Assembly: GCF_000315625.1 (NCBI RefSeq)
Contig: NW_005434634.1
Location: forward strand, 267,340 to 331,339
Direction: 5' to 3'
Origin: Guillardia theta CCMP2712
Taxonomy: Eukaryota > Cryptophyceae > Pyrenomonadales > Geminigeraceae
DNA: 64,000 bases
Position 1 is the first letter of the stretch. Each line of letters opens with the position of its first letter. The notes below the pieces were generated by a model. It saw only the letters and a program-made list of their open reading frames with translations. It was not told the DNA's origin and did not search any database. Both the position numbers and the translations under genes were made by a program. This document shows positions 1 to 12,800 of the stretch, piece by piece.

Positions 1-56
1 TAATTGGTCTTCATTTGCTCCGCTTGCTATGCGGACTTGTCAATGATGGGCAAGGG

Positions 57-262
57 TCAGGCGAGAGAGAGACGAACCAGGGCTCTCAAGATTGCATTTT
101 CCAACAGTCCATTGCTCTTGTGCAGTTCTTGAGCAAGTCTGTCAATCTCCATTCTGGCCTCATCCCGCTGAAATCCTCATGATTGATTGCAAATGACAAC
201 AAACATATTACCTCCTTTACGATTTCATTGATTTCCATTTGTCTCATTTCTCTACCAGGCTG
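57..262 (-). CDS. Coiled-coil protein fragment (C-terminal end), unrecognised
   Basis: Two short exons on the minus strand splice into a charged helical segment that looks like a coiled coil (…EINEIVKE | RDEARMEIDRLAQELHKSNG…) and ends at TGA 57-59. The intron has a GTAATA donor directly after the KE codons and a TTTCAG acceptor. I could not connect it convincingly to the exons at 418-1294. It may be the 3' end of that same gene or a separate small gene. No family is recognised. The left part of the window may also hide further exons. Confidence 0.4.
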
Positions 263-417
263 GCTTCCTGTCTTACCTGTCAACATTCAGCACTCAGCGA
301 AATTATCCAAGAAAAATCTTCATTCATCACTCTTTCTGGAATCTGTTCCGCTATTCGAAGCATTCGGGTTTGATCTGCTATCAGAGTATTACATGATTTC
401 CACTTATGTAAGTTGAG

Positions 418-1294
418 CTACAGATCATCGTTCCCGTGAACATCTGGATTACTCTGGAAAAGAAACAACATAGACAGTCATTCTCATGATGTCCGTCCAG
501 CTCCTTGCTTCCTTACCTCGAGCTGCAGCTCTTGTTCCAACAGTACTTCCAATCGAGCGAACTCCTCGCAGCACGAAGTGATACCTTCAGCAACATTCTG
601 AAACTCAACCTCAAAATTCTCTGACTTTGAGATCTTATTTTCAGAACTCCTATGATGGCATGTAAGGAAGCAAAAATCATCTTCGATCGTACACCTGCTG
701 CCCTGGATTCGTTTATGCATGCAAACAAGGGATTTGAGATGGCGCTTTAATAAAGCACTTTCCAATGCATTGTGCTGTGAAGTTGCACCTCCAGAGAGCT
801 CAAATGTATATGTCCCCAATTTCCCTTCATTCACTTCCTGAGAATTCTCAGAGTTCGCATCTCTCCTCTGCAGAGTGCCCAGATTTTTTGCTTCATTTGA
901 CTGATTCCATTCGGTTAACTTCCTGTCAACTTGGTCTTGATCTAACTGCTTCGAGTCTCTTGGAGTAGTGATAGAAGAATGCTCTTTGGATGGTAGATGA
1001 GGTTGAATTCCTTGGCTTAGCGAGGTGAAGATTACTGAGGTCTTCGGGAGGTTGGAAATCTTCGACCCCAGACGTACAGCCAAAGTACCTTTGATGATAC
1101 CATATTTCTTCTTCACCTTCCATCACATCAGGTTTAGTGGAATGATACATTATCTTAAGAAGGAGACGTACCGTTTCAGGCAACAGCGAGAGCAGCTCCT
1201 CAGCCATCGTGAGCAAACTCAATAAATACCTCCTCTCAGCCTCAGCAACATTCGAAGCATCCGCTTCTTCCATGTCTGCTTGCCCTGTCTGCAT
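418..1294 (-). CDS. Unrecognised acidic/serine-rich protein, three or more exons
   Basis: Minus-strand gene. The first exon starts at ATG 1294 (MQTGQADMEEAD…) and ends with …SLLPET at a GTACGT donor. After an intron of roughly 55 bp it continues as KKKYGIIKGTL…, a long exon reaching …EQELQLE and a GTAAGG donor near 517. A short last exon, SNPDVHGNDDL, ends at TAG 418-420. The C-terminal part is helical and glutamate-rich; the middle is serine/threonine/glutamine-rich. I recognise no domain. Splicing is supported by frame continuity and consensus donors. The start codon is a choice: an in-frame GTG lies upstream and an upstream 5' exon is possible. Confidence 0.45.
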
Positions 1295-1439
1295 ACTTCT
1301 ACAGGCACTCACACAGAACTCAGGATCATGCCAGCTTCTCGCACTCCTCCTCCCTCCCTCAACCTTCTTCTCATCGCCTCCTCGGAGCTTCTTGGTTCAC
1401 ACGCCTGCCATTTTTCAAACCACTACCAATGTGTCCCTC

Positions 1440-1600
1440 GTCCCCGCTCGTACAAAATCTCGGACCCGCCTCAGAATCTCAGTTGCACTGACCGGGCACC
1501 GTCGGGTGACTGCGGCCAGCCTGTGCGACCGTCGGACCTGATGCGTGCCCGCGTGTCACAGGGCCGTCGGTGTGCTGCCCACGGCCTTACAAGGATGCAG
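1440..1600. promoter_or_regulatory. GC-rich intergenic island
   Basis: A CpG/GC-rich patch lies between the 5' end of the gene at 418-1294 and the 3' end of the RWP-RK gene. It contains GACCGGGCACCG and GACCGTCGGACC words. Similar islands occur at 3440-3720, 22195-22255, 53230-53430 and 57615-57850, each in the flank of a gene start. A promoter role is inference. Confidence 0.3.
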
Positions 1601-1840
1601 AGGCGCAGAGTGACTTAGCTTTGAGACTTCGGAATGAGAGTGGCACGCCACGCCAGGGCATTTACTGATCATAGATGTACACAAGATTCAAAGTTTCTAC
1701 TCTCACTCTTACGGTTTGGTATTGTTGGCAAGATGAGAAAACAATTAAAGAAAGAACTCGGACCGTAGAGCGCAGCCTTCATTCAGTACTGGAGAAGAGG
1801 GTTCGAAGTAGTGGATCTTCTTTCGATTGCCAACTTGCTT

Positions 1841-2554
1841 TTACATCACGCTCTCCCTCGGACGATGAGTAACTGAGGTCTCAATGGACCTATGCAACTC
1901 TTCCTCTTCTGCAGTCACATACCATTCGATGAAACTGGAGGAGAAGGGCGACACTTGCATCGACTTCAAGAAGACGTCGCGAGGGCCAATGTTGCTGGAG
2001 AGAGAGTTCCTTCGTTGTGTTGCTGTAACTTCAGGTCTTTCAAACCCAGCATTATCTGGTTGCTCGGCTGTCGAAGAATTGGTATCGTCACTAATTTTCG
2101 TCTCTTCTCTTGAAAAATCTTTCGTTGACGAGTCAGGTGTAGAGGATTCTGTGGAAGATGTTGCAGACTCAGCCTCGTGTGGATCGGCCGCCATGGAATC
2201 TTCGCTCTCTACATCTTCACAACTCTCGTTGCCAGAAGAACAAGACTCTGACAATTGCTCATTCACCGCATTTCTGATATCCATTTGCGCATCCTGACTA
2301 TTTTGAGGAGAGGATACTTGCCCACGGCCTTCCTTCTGTCGGACATAGGGCCATTTCTTGATATCAAGCCTCTTGCACGCATTTTTCAGAGCCGTGAGAG
2401 AAATGCCAAGATGGTTTGCAGCTTCTCCTTGTCGCAGATGAAACAAAGCCATCACATCATCCTTAGACAGAAACAAAGCCCTTCTCCGCACTGTTTCACC
2501 AGGCTTTGTCCTAGGATACACTTGAATTCTTCGTTGATTATCAGCAGGATGCAT
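1841..2554 (-). CDS. RWP-RK domain transcription factor
   Basis: Single-exon minus-strand ORF of 237 codons starting at a true ATG (2552-2554). Residues about 28-75 form an RWP-RK domain: a helical start (SKDDVMALFHLRQGEAANHL), then GISLTALKNACKRL and the core KKWPYVRQ, which stands for the family RWPYRK signature. The key W-P-Y are kept, while the flanking basic residues are altered (K for R, VRQ for RK). The rest is serine/glutamate-rich and probably disordered, as is usual in algal members. RWP-RK proteins are nuclear DNA-binding regulators, known for nitrogen response and gamete or sexual differentiation in the green lineage and expanded in many algae. No GAF or PB1 domain is seen, so it is RKD-like in layout. 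Which process it controls cannot be told. Confidence 0.85.
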   Translation of the reverse strand: MHPADNQRRIQVYPRTKPGETVRRRALFLSKDDVMALFHLRQGEAANHLGISLTALKNACKRLDIKKWPYVRQKEGRGQVSSPQNSQDAQMDIRNAVNEQLSESCSSGNESCEDVESEDSMAADPHEAESATSSTESSTPDSSTKDFSREETKISDDTNSSTAEQPDNAGFERPEVTATQRRNSLSSNIGPRDVFLKSMQVSPFSSSFIEWYVTAEEEELHRSIETSVTHRPRESVM

Positions 2555-3853
2555 TATTGTTTGTTCGAGAGGAACTCAAAGTTGCAAGCTTCGATGTAGA
2601 GGATGGAGGCAAACCCAACAATGTCAAGCGAACGATCGGAATGGGCCAGTCGTGTTGCACAGATGCGGAGAAAGCCTCCGAATAAACTTGATCGCCCAAG
2701 GGGAAGCAGGGCATGAAGGGGTACTCGAAGAAGTTGGAGGAAAAGACGATACATTTGGGGGGTCTGGTACAAAAAGGGTGGGTGATGAAGTAAGGGGGTT
2801 GCTCCTCTACCCTATCTAGAACATATCATTGATTGATAAAGATACGGGTACAAGAATGAATGTCTGGGTGAGTGTTGCAAGATGATATTATGTACTGGTG
2901 GGGTAGGTGAGGAAAAATGGCTCCTTAGGGGTGGAGGGTCATACTTCAATCGTTGTGATATGAGGAATTGCTCAGGAAATCGTGTAAGGGTGGCTGTCCA
3001 ATATCACATCGGTTCGCACCTCGTCTCCGATATCCAAACTGTCGATCAGGTGCTAAGTTGCTGAAAGTGGATATCCTGAGACCTCTTCATCGACCCTTAC
3101 AGGAAAGGCTTACAAGAACAGACGCCTATCACGTGAGAGTAAGCACTAGTATACGTGTTAAAGGAGACTGTCACGAGGGCAGGAAAGATTGTTCGCTCTT
3201 AGTAACGTGACCATGGAGCAAATTATGACCCTTCGCCCGTGACAGCTGAGATCTCCCGGACAGTAATAAAACAATCACGAATCGGAATTATTGAATCGGA
3301 ATCGGAGCGGATATCAAACGGCCTCCCCGCCGTGGCACTCACTCAGCGGCTCACGTGACTTGAGCGGTACGGTCAGAGACTGCACCGTCTCTTTTACTCA
3401 AAGTTAAGCACCGTCCATACTCACGGTGAGGGTCGCAATCTCATTTGGCAACTGAAGGTACCGGTCATCGGGCAATGGACACGGACAGGGCCCGGCGTCC
3501 GAGCGCGGACCGGCCACCGGGCTTCCGGAGTCCGGGGTGCCGCTGGGACGCCTCCGGGGACGCCGCGGGCCTGCCTCCGAGTGCCACTCCACGTAGCCTG
3601 GACTTCGAACAGGCATCCGCAATTCGTAATCCGATTCAGACTCAGGCCGGTCACCGGATCGCGGCGAAGACGGTCTGGACTCGGGACTCGCCGTGATCAT
3701 GATAGGCCCGGGGCCTCTCAGTGTACCGTACTACTGGCAGGGCCCAGCCTGGCGAAGCAGACAACTTTCAGTTCTTGTGGTTCTCTGGGGCGGATTTGTT
3801 CTAGATTCGACCAACTAGTAGGGAGGGCCGTCGGTCGAGATGGAGGAGATAGG
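2555..3853. other. Intergenic region between divergent genes
   Basis: No supported gene. It divides the minus-strand RWP-RK gene from the plus-strand giant membrane-protein gene. It holds a G/T-skewed stretch at about 2755-2960 with GGGGTAGG and GGGGGTTG words, and a strongly GC-rich island at 3440-3720 just before the start of the giant gene. Small ORFs here overlap on both strands and look like chance. Confidence 0.5.
3440..3720. promoter_or_regulatory. GC-rich island upstream of the giant membrane-protein gene
   Basis: Dense CCGG, GGGCCC and GTCCGGGG words, ending about 130 bp before the ATG at 3854. It resembles the islands at 53230-53430 and 57615-57850. A promoter role is inferred from position only. 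Confidence 0.35.
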
Positions 3854-6800
3854 ATGATATGGCGCAAGTGGAGCAGAAGACAAGTTATCCTCTCTCTCCT
3901 CTCTCTTTCTGCGCTCATACCAGGATCTGCGCAATACACATGTATGTAGCATGACTTTGCATCTTGTGAATTCATCTTGATCGATAAACGTGACAGGTAC
4001 GCACCTGGTAAGTTGCTTTCTTAGTTTGCCATGCATAGTTGTTGACAACCGAGACTAGAGCTCGGGCATCTCTCAGACTGCACCTTGCTCCATCAACGTC
4101 ACATACAGTGCTTATGAAGACCACGAGTACGGTGATGGTGGAAGGGGCGGACAACTGTTTGGCGCGCAGGGACCCAACGGATTCACTTGCAACATTCATG
4201 GAGAGTGTAAAGGATCGCTACAAGTATATTCTTCTTGTCTGCTTCATCCAACGTTGACATGATCATGCAGCAAGATCCGCTGCAGCTTCTTGGAACTGAT
4301 AGCCTTGGATGCTGTACTTTGTTCACATCTTGCAATGCTTGAATGAAATTGTCACAGGTTGCAGCTCGGGTACCAAAGGACTAGGGCTTGATGTAGGATA
4401 TTATCAGTGGACCCCTGCTACCATCCAGCATTATCGAGAATGCTCTACTTCAGTATCGCCAGAGCCATGCGTGCCTGAGGCATGCGAGTTTGAAGTGATA
4501 GGGTATCCTGGAAAAGGAACTTTACATGCTATCACAGAGTACGGAGGGCGGGGAAGCATTCTTGGTCCTTGCTCGCAATCCTCTCCGTGCAAAGTGCCAC
4601 CGAGATTTAACACGAACATGGTGATGTTTGATTGCTCAAGTCTTGATGAGTCTGAAACACTCTCAACAGCCAGCAGTAAATGGTCAAACAAGAATAGGCA
4701 GGTTTCAGAACAATATTCTGATATTCAAACCATTAGATGGAGATGTTGGGCAGTGCAGTCAGACAAACTTTAACTGTATCGGATTCACAGCAAACCTTTT
4801 CTGGGAGTCAGGATACGAGGATCTATTTCTATATACTTCCCTGGAATTTCAAGTCAGGTCCTTCACGTGGAAATACTCCACCGACCACATCGGAATTTTC
4901 CAAACATTCAGAAATACTATACAGGTAAATTAAGATAAAGTTTGGAGCAAAGTATGATTTTGAATCTTGTTTCGATAGGATAATTATGTACAATTGTTGG
5001 AAGACAGATATCAACGATATCTTCATCAGAATGAAACAGATCTGTTTTATGTCCAGGTGTTGTCTTCTTTTCGTGAATATTCACGGTGACGCTTGAGTTA
5101 TAGGGATGTCCTTGCATTGAAATCAATTCCATGTCGTTCGAATGCAATGCAGTAAATTCCAACTGCTCTCTGAATGGAACCTCTGGTCGAATCCTCATCA
5201 TCGATTTTCGAAGCATGGCCGCTATTGATGGCGGATTGTGTCTGCTGGACTCTGCTTCAGTATGCACTGGATTGCAGCCTGAGCTGTCGATTATCTATTC
5301 AGCAATCAACAATGGTTCGGTCAGTCAAGTGAAATCAATTTGCAAAAATCAATGCACAGGAGCTGTTTACTCCCTGTCAAGGGAACAAACAGGTCTTAGT
5401 AGGTCATCCACGACCAAAACAAAAATAATACCTTACAATGATCGCCCATCAATAGGTGGTGCCGGATTTGCAATGAGATTTGACGGAATTGATGATTTCA
5501 TCGCGGGTTCTGTCGATGTCTTTCCTTCCGAGGAATTCACGATCATGTTGTGGGTGAGGTGCTCAGACAATGAAAGGCTGGGGCAGGGGATTATGCAATA
5601 TATCTCTGAAAGCTATGGATTAGAGTTTGCACTGTTCACTCCAGAAAATCTTGAATTCACATTGCAAGGATCTTCGTCGGGTCCGACTGGAATTAATGTG
5701 AACGATCTCCAGTGGCATCACATTGCTGTGACTTGGGTGCAAAACCAAACTTTTCTATCTGATCACACTTTGCATCAAGCCCAATATGCCAAGCTCTTCA
5801 TAGATTGTTTTATGTTGTTAGATCGTGCAAATCCGAGGCAATCACAATCGACGTATCCAGGTGGCAATGCAGAGATTCTCTGCAGTCAGGCTGTAAACGA
5901 AGAAGGCTGGGCATGGAGTGGAAAACTTGATCTGCAATCGAAGATTGGTAAGACGGGAGAATTTTCTGTTGGACAACGGCTTGCCTGCAATTCTTCAACA
6001 AAGGACATCAGAAACAGGTACGAACGATCCATCGGATTGAACCAGAACTCGACCTTCTGCAGAAGTATAGTGAATGATACATGTGACCCTGCATTCAATA
6101 GTACCCCAAGTGTGTACATTCCTGGCATTTACGTTCCAGACCCGAGTTGTAGAAAGACAGCTTCAGGAATATATATGAAAGTTCAACAGCAAATCAATTG
6201 CACAAATACGACGGACCCTTATGCAACACGAACGTATGGTGCTGTTCAACAGATAATTGCTGCAAACAGAATGTTTTCAAACGATAACATGTTAAACACT
6301 GGAAATGTTGCTACAGAGTATAGCATACCTGAAATTTCGCGTGCTGAGCAACAGATCAGGATTCAATCCTTCTGCATATCAGGATGTTTTGACTCAAGCA
6401 ATGCGTTTCTAGGACTGATTGACGATGTTCGAATATACAACTTTTCCATGACGAGCAGACAGATTTCTTTTCGAAACCAGTATTCTGCTCGTGATGGGGT
6501 AAACTGCGAGAATGTGCAAGTGCCACAAGTAGGAAAGTCCGCATTCCAAGGTTGTAGTCACATGATAGACACTTCTTACAAGTATGGTCTGGTTCTGTAC
6601 TGGCCATTCGATGATTCTTTTTCACTGTACGGGACGTCTTCCACTTCTCAGAATGGTCTAGCTTCACCCATCAACAACCTTGAGTCATATGATGTCGCTC
6701 AAGTATCCTACAACAAAATTGGAAACTTTGCTAGTGGATCAAAGTACGCTTTGAACATGGGAATGGGTTTCAACAGTACAGCACCAATGAGGGTGCCTTC

Positions 6801-9800
6801 CAGTGCACCGGTCTATGGGTCGAAGCTGGACTTCTTGTATTATGCGTCTGGGACTACTCAACTTGTCGAATTGAAGATCAAAGACGTGGACACTTGTGTG
6901 AATACGTTCGATTTCCTCAACACAGGCTCTGATACCTACCCGACATACACTTGTACGACTGTTACCGAGTGTTCTGACAGCCCTTGTGTGAACTTCAGGA
7001 TCCTTTTGTATTCTTCCAATTTAGCAGGTCTGTGTAGGCTTACGTGCTTCGGAATCGTGACGTATCCGCGAGTCAAGAGTGAATGTGTTTACAACTTGCC
7101 ATCCACCATCTTTCCAACTCAGCCTGTTTATATTTGCTCCCCTTTTCCAAATTGCCAAGGAGAAAAATGTTTTGTGGATTCCAAAATCACGATATCCTAC
7201 TCCAACCCAACTGTGAACAAGTGAGTTGTATCGATTGCTGTGAATCTGATTAATGAAGTGTTGCAGCTTTTACGTCTACACTGGCAGTTGGGTGGACCAA
7301 GGAGATCTAAGGCTAATCGGGCAACAATCTCAGTGCCTGTGCATCTCTCAACCTTGCACGGCCTCGAGCTTCGAGCTGTCTGCCCTTGCACGAGCCAGCT
7401 CTCCTGGACGATCAGATAGTTACATCGGCTACTCTGTCAAGCTGCAATACGGTGACAAGATAGAGTATAGAAACATTGTCTGCCAAGGAGCGCAAGAATG
7501 TTCTTCAACAACTGCGTTCGCTCCCTCGGGAAGAATTATCACTGTAGACAACCCATTCTCATTTGTTCCAAACTCGCAGACAAATTATTGGATATTCAAA
7601 GGAAACTACACTGTGAAATGGTACTTGTACTACACAAGCGAGATTATTGGAGGCTCAGATACGACTGCAGACGCCATTACTTACGAAGTTACGGATACTC
7701 CAGGTGAAGCTGGAACTGTTTTCAGCAGCATACAACCAATCAGCTCGTATCAGACTCTGCAGATGCTCCCCGACGTGTCTACAGACACCAGCTATCTTGC
7801 TGCTTGGAATCAACCACAGATGGAAGGAAAGATTGTTATTGCTCCTTCGACAGTTCCAATTCCCATGTCATACAACTTGACTTTGTCTCCAAATCTCGTA
7901 TCTGTCATCTTTCTCGATATAATTTTAGACGATGACTCATTCACAAACACCTTCAATGTCACAGTGAATGGACCACAGCAGATGGATTTGCTGGAAACAG
8001 GCAACTTCCAGCAGTCGGGGAATCAGAGCGGAGCATTGTACCAAACGATTGAAGTTTCTTGTGGCCTCGTGTCATCTGCCTCAACATGCTCCATACTATC
8101 GAAACAGCAACTCTTGAGAAGTAGCGGGTACGGTGTTGAAAACGCATCCACAAATACGACCTTTTGTGACGACAAAACATACGTTCGATCTACCAGCCTC
8201 ATGAACGAGTTGATGAACAGTCACCCCGTGTTCAGATATGGATTGATATCAAAACTTTGTACATACAATGTGAATAACACCGAGATTTACAATGTCACAG
8301 GTTACAACTACACTTGTTTACCGCCCTGCTCCCCCACGCTATATACGTATCAGATTTTGGCTCAAGGATGTATACGAAATTGCACTAATCCAGGGCTGAT
8401 TTGTCACAACACATACGGGCTTTACCCAAACGAGTATGCCTGCTTCGGTGGAATATACAACGGTCAACCTTGTCTGGGACCGAACGATGCTGCCTCTTGT
8501 TTTTCTCCGTTAAGTCCTACAGCATCATGTCAGTTGAGAGACCTTCAGCCTGGCATTAGTGGACCAGACTTGAAAAACAGTCTCGACAAGTCCGACCCAT
8601 CCTTGATCGTCCATGCGGTATACAATGGCGATTTGCACTTCTTGGACTGGCTCCATCGAGGAGTTCAGGCAGTGTGGAACGAAGTTGCAACAGATGTGGC
8701 TGCGGGGTTGGGGTATCAGCTGATCTTGGAGTACCTGATCCGCAATGGATGTCCCTGGCGAGATTCAGCGATTGAAAACGCAAAGTTACGAGGGCATGCA
8801 ACGATAGCCCAATACCTTACAGCCTTGAAACCTCCAACAGGCTCGCCGAACTACGAGTGTGGGTGCGCCGGGTTCTCCTTGTTCTCCGTCACCGTTGGGA
8901 TCTCGAGGTGCATCCCGTTCTCGAGTGGCTTCGAGTGTGTGCAGAAGTGCGGAACCTCCCTCGCAGACGACCCCTCCTGCATCGAAGGGAAGAGCAACTA
9001 CCTCAACGACTACCAAGACTCCTCCCTCAGTTCTCAATCCTCCCTCTTCCAACTCCTCGTCGTCACGACACCTCCAGCTCTTGCAAGATGCTCGACCGGG
9101 AGCTCACGAGCATTGATCCGAGGGCCTATGAGCGTGTTTCTTTCCAACGAAACGAGCTTTCGGGAGCGATCTTGGAGTGGCTCGCGAGAAGGGTTCTCTG
9201 ATCAAGTCGTGACTTGTCATGGTCAAGAAGCTGTTGCACGAGGTCAAGCTCCAAAGCTCTTCTGCTCGACCCCAGGGCCACTCATTACCACCGGAATCAC
9301 CTTCGACTTTCTCAATTACCATCTCTCCGATAAATATTTCCGTGTTATCTATATTCCTGCCCAAGGTGTAACAGGTCGAGTAGCCCAATTTAATTTTACG
9401 ACATCAAGAATAGCTCAATATCCTCAGCAGGATTATCTTGCTTGCGCTTCTTTCAGCACCTCGCCATGTTCAAACCAGATACCTATTGCAGCTCGGTTTG
9501 GATTTGTCAACATTACAATTGAAGGAACAGACTCAAATCCAACTCCAGAGAAACCAAGCTCCAGCTACAAACTGCTGGAGGATCAAATCACCTTCATGAA
9601 GCTTCGGCTGCTTAATTACCCCACATTTCCTAACAAAGTATCAGGTTACATCAAAGATTTTCCCAAGTACGGTACACTCTATCAAGTGAGGCATGTCAGC
9701 AAGCAGCTGAATCTTACCGTAGAACCATTCTTCAACACCTCTGCATCTTTTCTGAGCCCAGACAAGTGCGTCACCACATCAATGGATTGCGAGTCAGGAA

Positions 9801-12800
9801 ATTGTGATCACCCTCTGCACGATTGCTATTACGTCAAAGAGACCTTCATCCTGGGAGAACCAATACCATATGAAGATGAAACTATAGAACAGGCACCGAA
9901 GTCAATTCTGAATTCTACTGCCCACATCGAGAATCTGTTTGATGCTTCTCAAGGCTCTAATTGTTTCCTTACAGACAGATACGGAAATTCCTTTGTTAAC
10001 ATGTGGGCAGGAGAGATGAGTTGTGACCTCATTTCTCAAGATATCGTTGGAAGCTACTCCTTTCCGTCGCATTGTCAAAGATGCATGAAGGTCGATCGCT
10101 CTGAATTTCCTATCCCCAATGGCTCATGGACAGGCAACCTCCATTACCGAAACATCTTCGTTTCAAGGTACAAGTCTAACTACGCCATACAAGCTCCCAA
10201 CGATCCTGATCAAGGCGGACGATGCAGCGTCAAAGAGTTGTGCAGATTGGGCAGCAACACGGCGTCGAAGAGTACTTGTGTGCCTTGGGAGCTGCTCGGA
10301 CCTGACGGCAGGCCGACCGCGAACGGCAGGCCGCCGGTGGTGGACGGAAGTGCCTTCAGCTGGAGTGACCTGAACCCTCAAGCCCAGGGCCTGCCATGTC
10401 AAGGGGTCAATGACCAGCAGGTCTGCTCAAGGAACGTGTCCTACCTGTGGCCTCCCGAGTTTGACCCATACCAGTCAACCGTGCCGACTGAAGTCAATCT
10501 TACCGAGTATGGCGACCCAGAGGATCCCAACGACTTCTACTCCATCTGCGGTCAACGTGGAATCAATCAAGTGATGGCGGAATATTCTACTCCAGTTTAC
10601 ATGACAGGGTTTGATATACATCATGAGTTGGCGGACAATGTCTTCTTTCGGGTTTTGGCGTACACTGAAGAGTTCGTAACACAAGATGAGTACGTGTTTG
10701 AGAGTTTTGTGAACAAGTCAACATACACTGTGAACTCACAAACAGTATTTCACTTTGCATCCCATGATACCAGGATGGTCAGAAACAGAACTTTCTCTGC
10801 TTGCAGTGGTCTTGAGTGGAGAGAAGTGTGGAGAGGGTATGCCAGCGAGGGCAGGCTGGCGGATTCATTCTATGAGTCCATCATGCAAGGGAGATCTCCT
10901 GAGTTCTCCCATCTGAGGATAAGAATTAACCCAACAAACTTCTCGACAAAGAAATTACTCATTCAAAGTTGTGGGTTGATGTACGAAGGCCCGGGCAACG
11001 AGTTCGGGGGTAACGTGCTAGAAGGCTTGCAAACCCTCGTCCTTGTCGGGACTGTTGGGAACTGGCCTAGAGGATGGATTTCGAACCCTGAGATCAGACT
11101 TGCCTATGTGCCCTTCCCAAACTTCAATGGATTGGATTCGTTTTCTTTCTATGCAAGGAACTTCAGCTGCCAAGCTTGTCAGTACTCGGAGCCAGACGTT
11201 GAGGTCATCGATCTCCAGGTAGCCAACGTCAATGATGTGCCCGAAGCCATCTGGAAGGAGCTGACGAGCAGTCAGGGGGTCAGTGTGGACTTCGAGCTGC
11301 AAGGCGTTGACGCCTCCCCGGATGGACTTGACGGGTGGGTTCAAGGTGGCGACCTGGCTGAGGGAGCAGGCCAGGGCTCCGTTGCAGGCGTCGGGCCCTT
11401 TGGCCCTGTAGGGTTCAACAGTCGGAGCAGCCCCGATCATGAGCCAGACAGTCAGCTGTCGAGCGAGATCCTCTCCTACCCGCAGCTGGGAACGCTGCAG
11501 TCACTGGGCCAGAACTTGTACAGGTACACACCCCCAGCAGGAGGGGGAGGAAATCCCTTGGCCGTGGTCACATTTGTGATGAGGGATAGTCAAGGCAATA
11601 CATCAAGTCCTGGTAGGATCTACTTGAACTACAAGTGCCAGCCCGGGTACAGGATCGATCAAACCTCCAAGACTTGCATCCCCTGTGCTCCAGGATATTT
11701 CAAGGCGCAAGAGGACAGCAGGACTGCCTGTTTGGCGTGCCAGGCTGGCACGTACTCTCTCTACGAGGGTTCTACCGCATGCCTCGCTTGCCCCCCGGGG
11801 AAGTTCACAAGTCAAGGAGCTTCCAACTTTTGTACCTCCTGTGCGCGGGGAACGTTTGCGCCAACAGCAGAATCAAAGGCGTGTCAGGCATGTGCTGCAG
11901 GAACCTACGCGCCGAGAGCCGGAGCATCATCCTGCTACCAGTGCGGTCAACTGTCGTATGCTCCTCTGCCGGGCATGTTCAGGTGTTACGATTGTCCGAG
12001 GCTGTCAAGGTCGGCGATCCCAGCAAACACCAACGTGTCCAACTGTCAATGTGTCTACCAATCCTATCGCAACGCCATCTTCGACAACCGTTCCATCCAG
12101 CTGTGGTCGCCGACGGGGGTAGGGGTCCCCAATGAATCCTTCATAGCACCCAGCGTGCTGGCCATCGAGAGCCCATGGCCCGTGCAGCTCAACCTCTTCG
12201 GGTCTAACTGCTCTTCCTGCCCGGACGGCTCGTTCTGCCATGGACTCAACTTGTACCCCGTCACAAGGATAGCATACTGGACTGACTGGTCCAGCCCCGA
12301 CAAGGTGTTTTGGCCAGACCATCTCACACCGCAGTTCTACAAGTGCAACTACAAGAACGTCAGGGAAGTTTGCCTCGGGTATCCCTTGCTGGATCTCCAA
12401 GAGCAGCTTCATATCTGTCATTTCAGAAAGAACTATGCTTTCTGCCCCAACTGGCCGAACCTGACCAATGTCTCCTTCACACACAAGGATCCTGCAAGGT
12501 GCAAGGCTGGCTATGACGGGGTGATCTGCAGCCAGTGCCTTGCTTACCAACTGCAGCAATGCGTGCCCAGAGGCTCCGACCCAGCGGACGGATGGTTTTC
12601 TTGGAAGCGATTCACCCAGTACAGGGGGCAGCTCGCGCAAAGGAACGTGGACATTGTAGACTGTTACAGCCTGGGGGAGTGTAGGAGCAACACTGATGCG
12701 GCAAACTGCTCAGAGGCTCAACAGCGCTGCCTCTCCAACGGAGATGTCTGCACGTGGCAGACTGGACACTACTACCGATCTTTTGACAACTTCTGCGAGA

